Source: Stenotrophomonas ginsengisoli (lineage in GTDB: Bacteria > Pseudomonadota > Gammaproteobacteria > Xanthomonadales > Xanthomonadaceae). From it: a stretch of 64,000 nucleotides of DNA. The stretch covers positions 62,001 to 126,000 of the forward strand of contig NZ_LDJM01000007.1 in assembly GCF_001431485.1 (NCBI RefSeq), written 5' to 3'. The position numbers were made by a program, and so were the translations under genes. Positions within the stretch are counted from its first letter, which is position 1; the number at the start of each line of letters is the position of its first letter. Positions 62,530-64,000 of this stretch are shown here, piece after piece. The notes beneath the pieces were generated by a model, which was not told the origin of the DNA, did no database searches, and worked only from the letters and a program-made list of their open reading frames with translations.

Positions 62530-63776
62530 CCGATGACCCCATCGACGATTACCTGCAGGCCCTGATCGGCCAGGCCACCGAAACGGCAGTGCCGGGCGAT
62601 GTGGCCGCGGCATCGGCCAGCACGCCGCCCGCACAGACGGCCCTGCCCGGCCAACCCGGCGATGCCCTGCTGGCCGAGCTGGATGCGGCCTTTGACCAGG
62701 CCCGTGGCCAGTACGAACAGGCCCAGGCCAGCGCCCCGGCCGCCGACAGCGGCGATGCCCTGCTGGCCGAGCTGGATGCGGCCTTTGACCAGGCCCGTGG
62801 CCAGTACGAACAGGCCCAGACCAGTGCTCCGGCCGCCGACAGCGGCGATGCCCTGCTGGCTGAGCTGGATGCGGCTTTTGACCAGGCCCGTGGCCAGTAC
62901 GAACAGGCCCAGGCCAGCGCCCCGGCCGCCGACAGCGGCGATGCCCTGCTGGCCGAGCTGGATGCCGCCTTTGACCAGGCCCGTGGCCAGTACGAACAGG
63001 CCCAGTCCATCGCCCCGGCCGCCGACAGTGGCGATGCCCTGCTGGCCGAGCTGGATGCCGCCTTCGACCAGGCCCGTGGCCAGTACGAACAGGCCCAGGC
63101 CAGTGCCCCGGCTGCCGACAGTGGCGATGCCCTGCTGGCCGAGCTGGATGCCGCCTTTGACCAGGCCCGTGGCCAGTACGAACAGAGCCAGCAGGTGCGG
63201 CCGGCCGCCGCGCCGGCCCGTGGCCGCATCCCACCGGCACCGTCGGGCCCGCCGGTGCTGGCCATGAACACCAGTACCGCACAGCCGGTATGGCAGGCCG
63301 CCGGCGCCGCCGCCCCGGCGCCACAGGTGCCGGGCCAGCGCCGCCGTGCCAGCGAGCGCAGCAGCCGTTGGCTGCGCCTGCGCTGCGGCCAGCAACCCTA
63401 TGCCCTGGAGCTGCTCAAGGTGCAGGAAGTGGTGCTGCTGGCACCCCTGCTCTCGCTGCGCGGCACCGCACCGCACATGCTGGGCATCATGAACCTGCGC
63501 GGCCAGGTGGTCCCGGTCATGGACCTGGGCCTGTACCTGGGCAGCGAAGCGGTGCAGACCAGCGCGGCCACCCGCATCGTGGTACTGGAAAGCGAGGGCC
63601 AGAGCCTGGGCCTGCGCGTCAGCGCGGTGGATGATGTGGCCAGCCTGAGCGAATCGCAGATCGAACCGCCCGATACCGCACGCCTGTGCCGTTTCAGCAA
63701 CCACCTGTTCCGCGGGGTGGCACGCCTGTCCGGGCCACCGATCATCCTGCTCGATGCCAATGCCCTGCTCAACTGA
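62526..63776 (+). CDS. parP: ParP-like CheW-domain protein with a tandem-repeat linker
   Basis: ParP links ParC to CheA and receptors. The 416-residue protein has three parts: a short start (MTDDPIDDYLQALIGQATE), a repeat region at about 45-220 made of five full copies and one partial copy of a 31-residue unit (GDALLAELDAAFDQARGQYE followed by QAQ and an Ala- and Pro-rich spacer), and a C-terminal CheW-like domain (WLRLRCGQQPYALELLKVQEVV, IMNLRGQVVPVMDLGLYLG). The CheW-like end matches ParP. The repeats are unusual and may be a length-variable binding arm. It overlaps parC. Confidence 0.88.
   Translation: MTDDPIDDYLQALIGQATETAVPGDVAAASASTPPAQTALPGQPGDALLAELDAAFDQARGQYEQAQASAPAADSGDALLAELDAAFDQARGQYEQAQTSAPAADSGDALLAELDAAFDQARGQYEQAQASAPAADSGDALLAELDAAFDQARGQYEQAQSIAPAADSGDALLAELDAAFDQARGQYEQAQASAPAADSGDALLAELDAAFDQARGQYEQSQQVRPAAAPARGRIPPAPSGPPVLAMNTSTAQPVWQAAGAAAPAPQVPGQRRRASERSSRWLRLRCGQQPYALELLKVQEVVLLAPLLSLRGTAPHMLGIMNLRGQVVPVMDLGLYLGSEAVQTSAATRIVVLESEGQSLGLRVSAVDDVASLSESQIEPPDTARLCRFSNHLFRGVARLSGPPIILLDANALLN
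62658..63185 (+). repeat. 93-bp in-frame tandem repeat within parP (about 5.7 copies)
   Basis: Units begin at 62658, 62751, 62844, 62937, 63030 and 63123, each exactly 93 bases apart; the sixth stops matching after about 63 bases. Copies are nearly identical at DNA level, differing at a few mostly silent positions and in one to two residues (for example QAQA, QAQT, QAQS-IAP). The frame is kept throughout. Confidence 0.97.
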
Positions 63777-63779
63777 CCC

Positions 63780-63806
63780 TAAAGCGGCCGCATTTGCGGC
63801 CGCTAT
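63780..63806 (+). promoter_or_regulatory. Candidate sigma-28 promoter of the STAS gene, overlapping a stem-loop
   Basis: TAAA at 63780-63783, 15 bases, then GCCGCTAT at 63799-63806. The -10 has two mismatches. The same bases hold a hairpin, so the two readings may be alternatives. Confidence 0.55.
63783..63804 (+). terminator. Candidate terminator stem-loop after parP
   Basis: AGCGGCCGC at 63783-63791 pairs perfectly with GCGGCCGCT at 63796-63804 around ATTT. No T-tract follows. It overlaps the sigma-28-like site. Confidence 0.5.
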
Positions 63807-63835
63807 CGCTTGCAGACCCGCTTGAATCTGCCGCC

Positions 63836-64000
63836 ATGACCATCGTTGCGCTGCCCGCCGACCTGGGCATTGAATCTGCCACTGACCTGAAGCAACTGCT
63901 GCTGCCTGCCGTCCACGTTGATGCCGAGGTCCAGCTTGATGGCCTGGCCGTCAGCCGCCTGCACTGCGCCAGCCTGCAATTGCTGGCCGCCTTCGTGATG
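63836..64000 (+). CDS. STAS-domain protein (start only, cut by window edge)
   Basis: The first 55 residues are visible: an opening MTIVALPADLGIESATDLKQLLL, then VQLDGLAVSRLHCASLQLLAAF. The pattern of a helix after LGIESA and a D-x-x-x-V-S-R-L-H-C-A-S-L-Q-L-L stretch resembles STAS anti-anti-sigma proteins, in which a serine in such a position is phosphorylated; here the candidate is the Ser in CASLQLL. It follows parP in a chemotaxis region, where similar STAS genes precede cheY and cheA-like genes in relatives. It runs off the right edge. Confidence 0.65.
   Translation, partial: MTIVALPADLGIESATDLKQLLLPAVHVDAEVQLDGLAVSRLHCASLQLLAAFVM

Noticed and set aside
62658..63185. Regular repeats that might be taken for a CRISPR array
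   Set aside because: The units are 93 bases, contiguous and without unique spacers, and they keep one reading frame within parP.

Overview
The window is a GC-rich chromosomal segment from a gammaproteobacterium of the Xanthomonadaceae, most like Stenotrophomonas or Xanthomonas. The assignment rests on gene content: a polar-flagellum island with its own rpoN paralogue next to vemR and fleQ, a Rav-type GGDEF-EAL-REC regulator with flanking histidine kinases, and a Pseudomonas-like fliA-cheYZA-motCD-parC-parP end. Species was not established. No tRNA, rRNA, mobile element or CRISPR array was seen, and no gene-free stretch exceeds about 260 bases.

Layout. 1-4231 is housekeeping: clpA (cut by the window edge) and clpS on the minus strand, a small exported protein, then nudJ-mnmA-hflD. 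4258-10130 is signalling: a receptor-like chemotaxis protein with its own sigma-28 promoter, a HisKA_3 kinase, a GGDEF-EAL-REC regulator and a second kinase that converges on it. 10195-11550 (minus) holds flgN, flgM and flgA; cheV diverges from flgA. 12682-23218 is flgBCDEF, then a terminator fused to a new sigma-54 promoter, then flgGHIJKL. 23287-30039 holds five tandem flagellin genes. 30267-32942 is fliD-fliS-fliT and an atypical PilZ-like protein. 33009-37191 is the regulatory block: a NarL-type regulator, rpoN2, vemR and fleQ. 37402-48310 is fliEFGHIJK and fliLMNOPQR. 48447-50585 is an MHYT-GGDEF-EAL protein. 50686-57247 is flhB, flhA, flhF, flhG and fliA. 57271-63776 is cheY, cheZ, cheA, motC, motD, parC and parP. 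A STAS-domain gene begins at 63836 and runs off the window.

How it works together. The promoters can be read by eye and suggest a hierarchy. FleQ with RpoN2 would activate sigma-54 promoters (GG-N10-GC type) found before flgA, flgB, flgG, fliD, fliE, fliL and flhB. FliA would act at sigma-28 promoters (TAAA or TCAA, N15 or N16, GCCGATA-like) before the receptor-like gene, flgM-flgN, cheV, flagellins 2, 3 and 5, fliD and, less certainly, motC and the STAS gene. Flagellin 1 follows flgL with no visible sigma-28 site and may belong to the sigma-54 class. FlhF and FlhG should set polar placement and number; ParC and ParP should hold the chemosensory array at the pole.

Most worth a second look: five flagellins in a nested A-B-C-C-B order; two GGDEF-EAL proteins whose catalytic motifs are degraded; a FleQ lacking the LFRS segment of the Pseudomonas protein; a receptor-like protein with a CheZ-like motif; and a ParP whose linker is almost six copies of a 31-residue helical repeat. 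All functional statements are inferred from sequence; no database search was possible.
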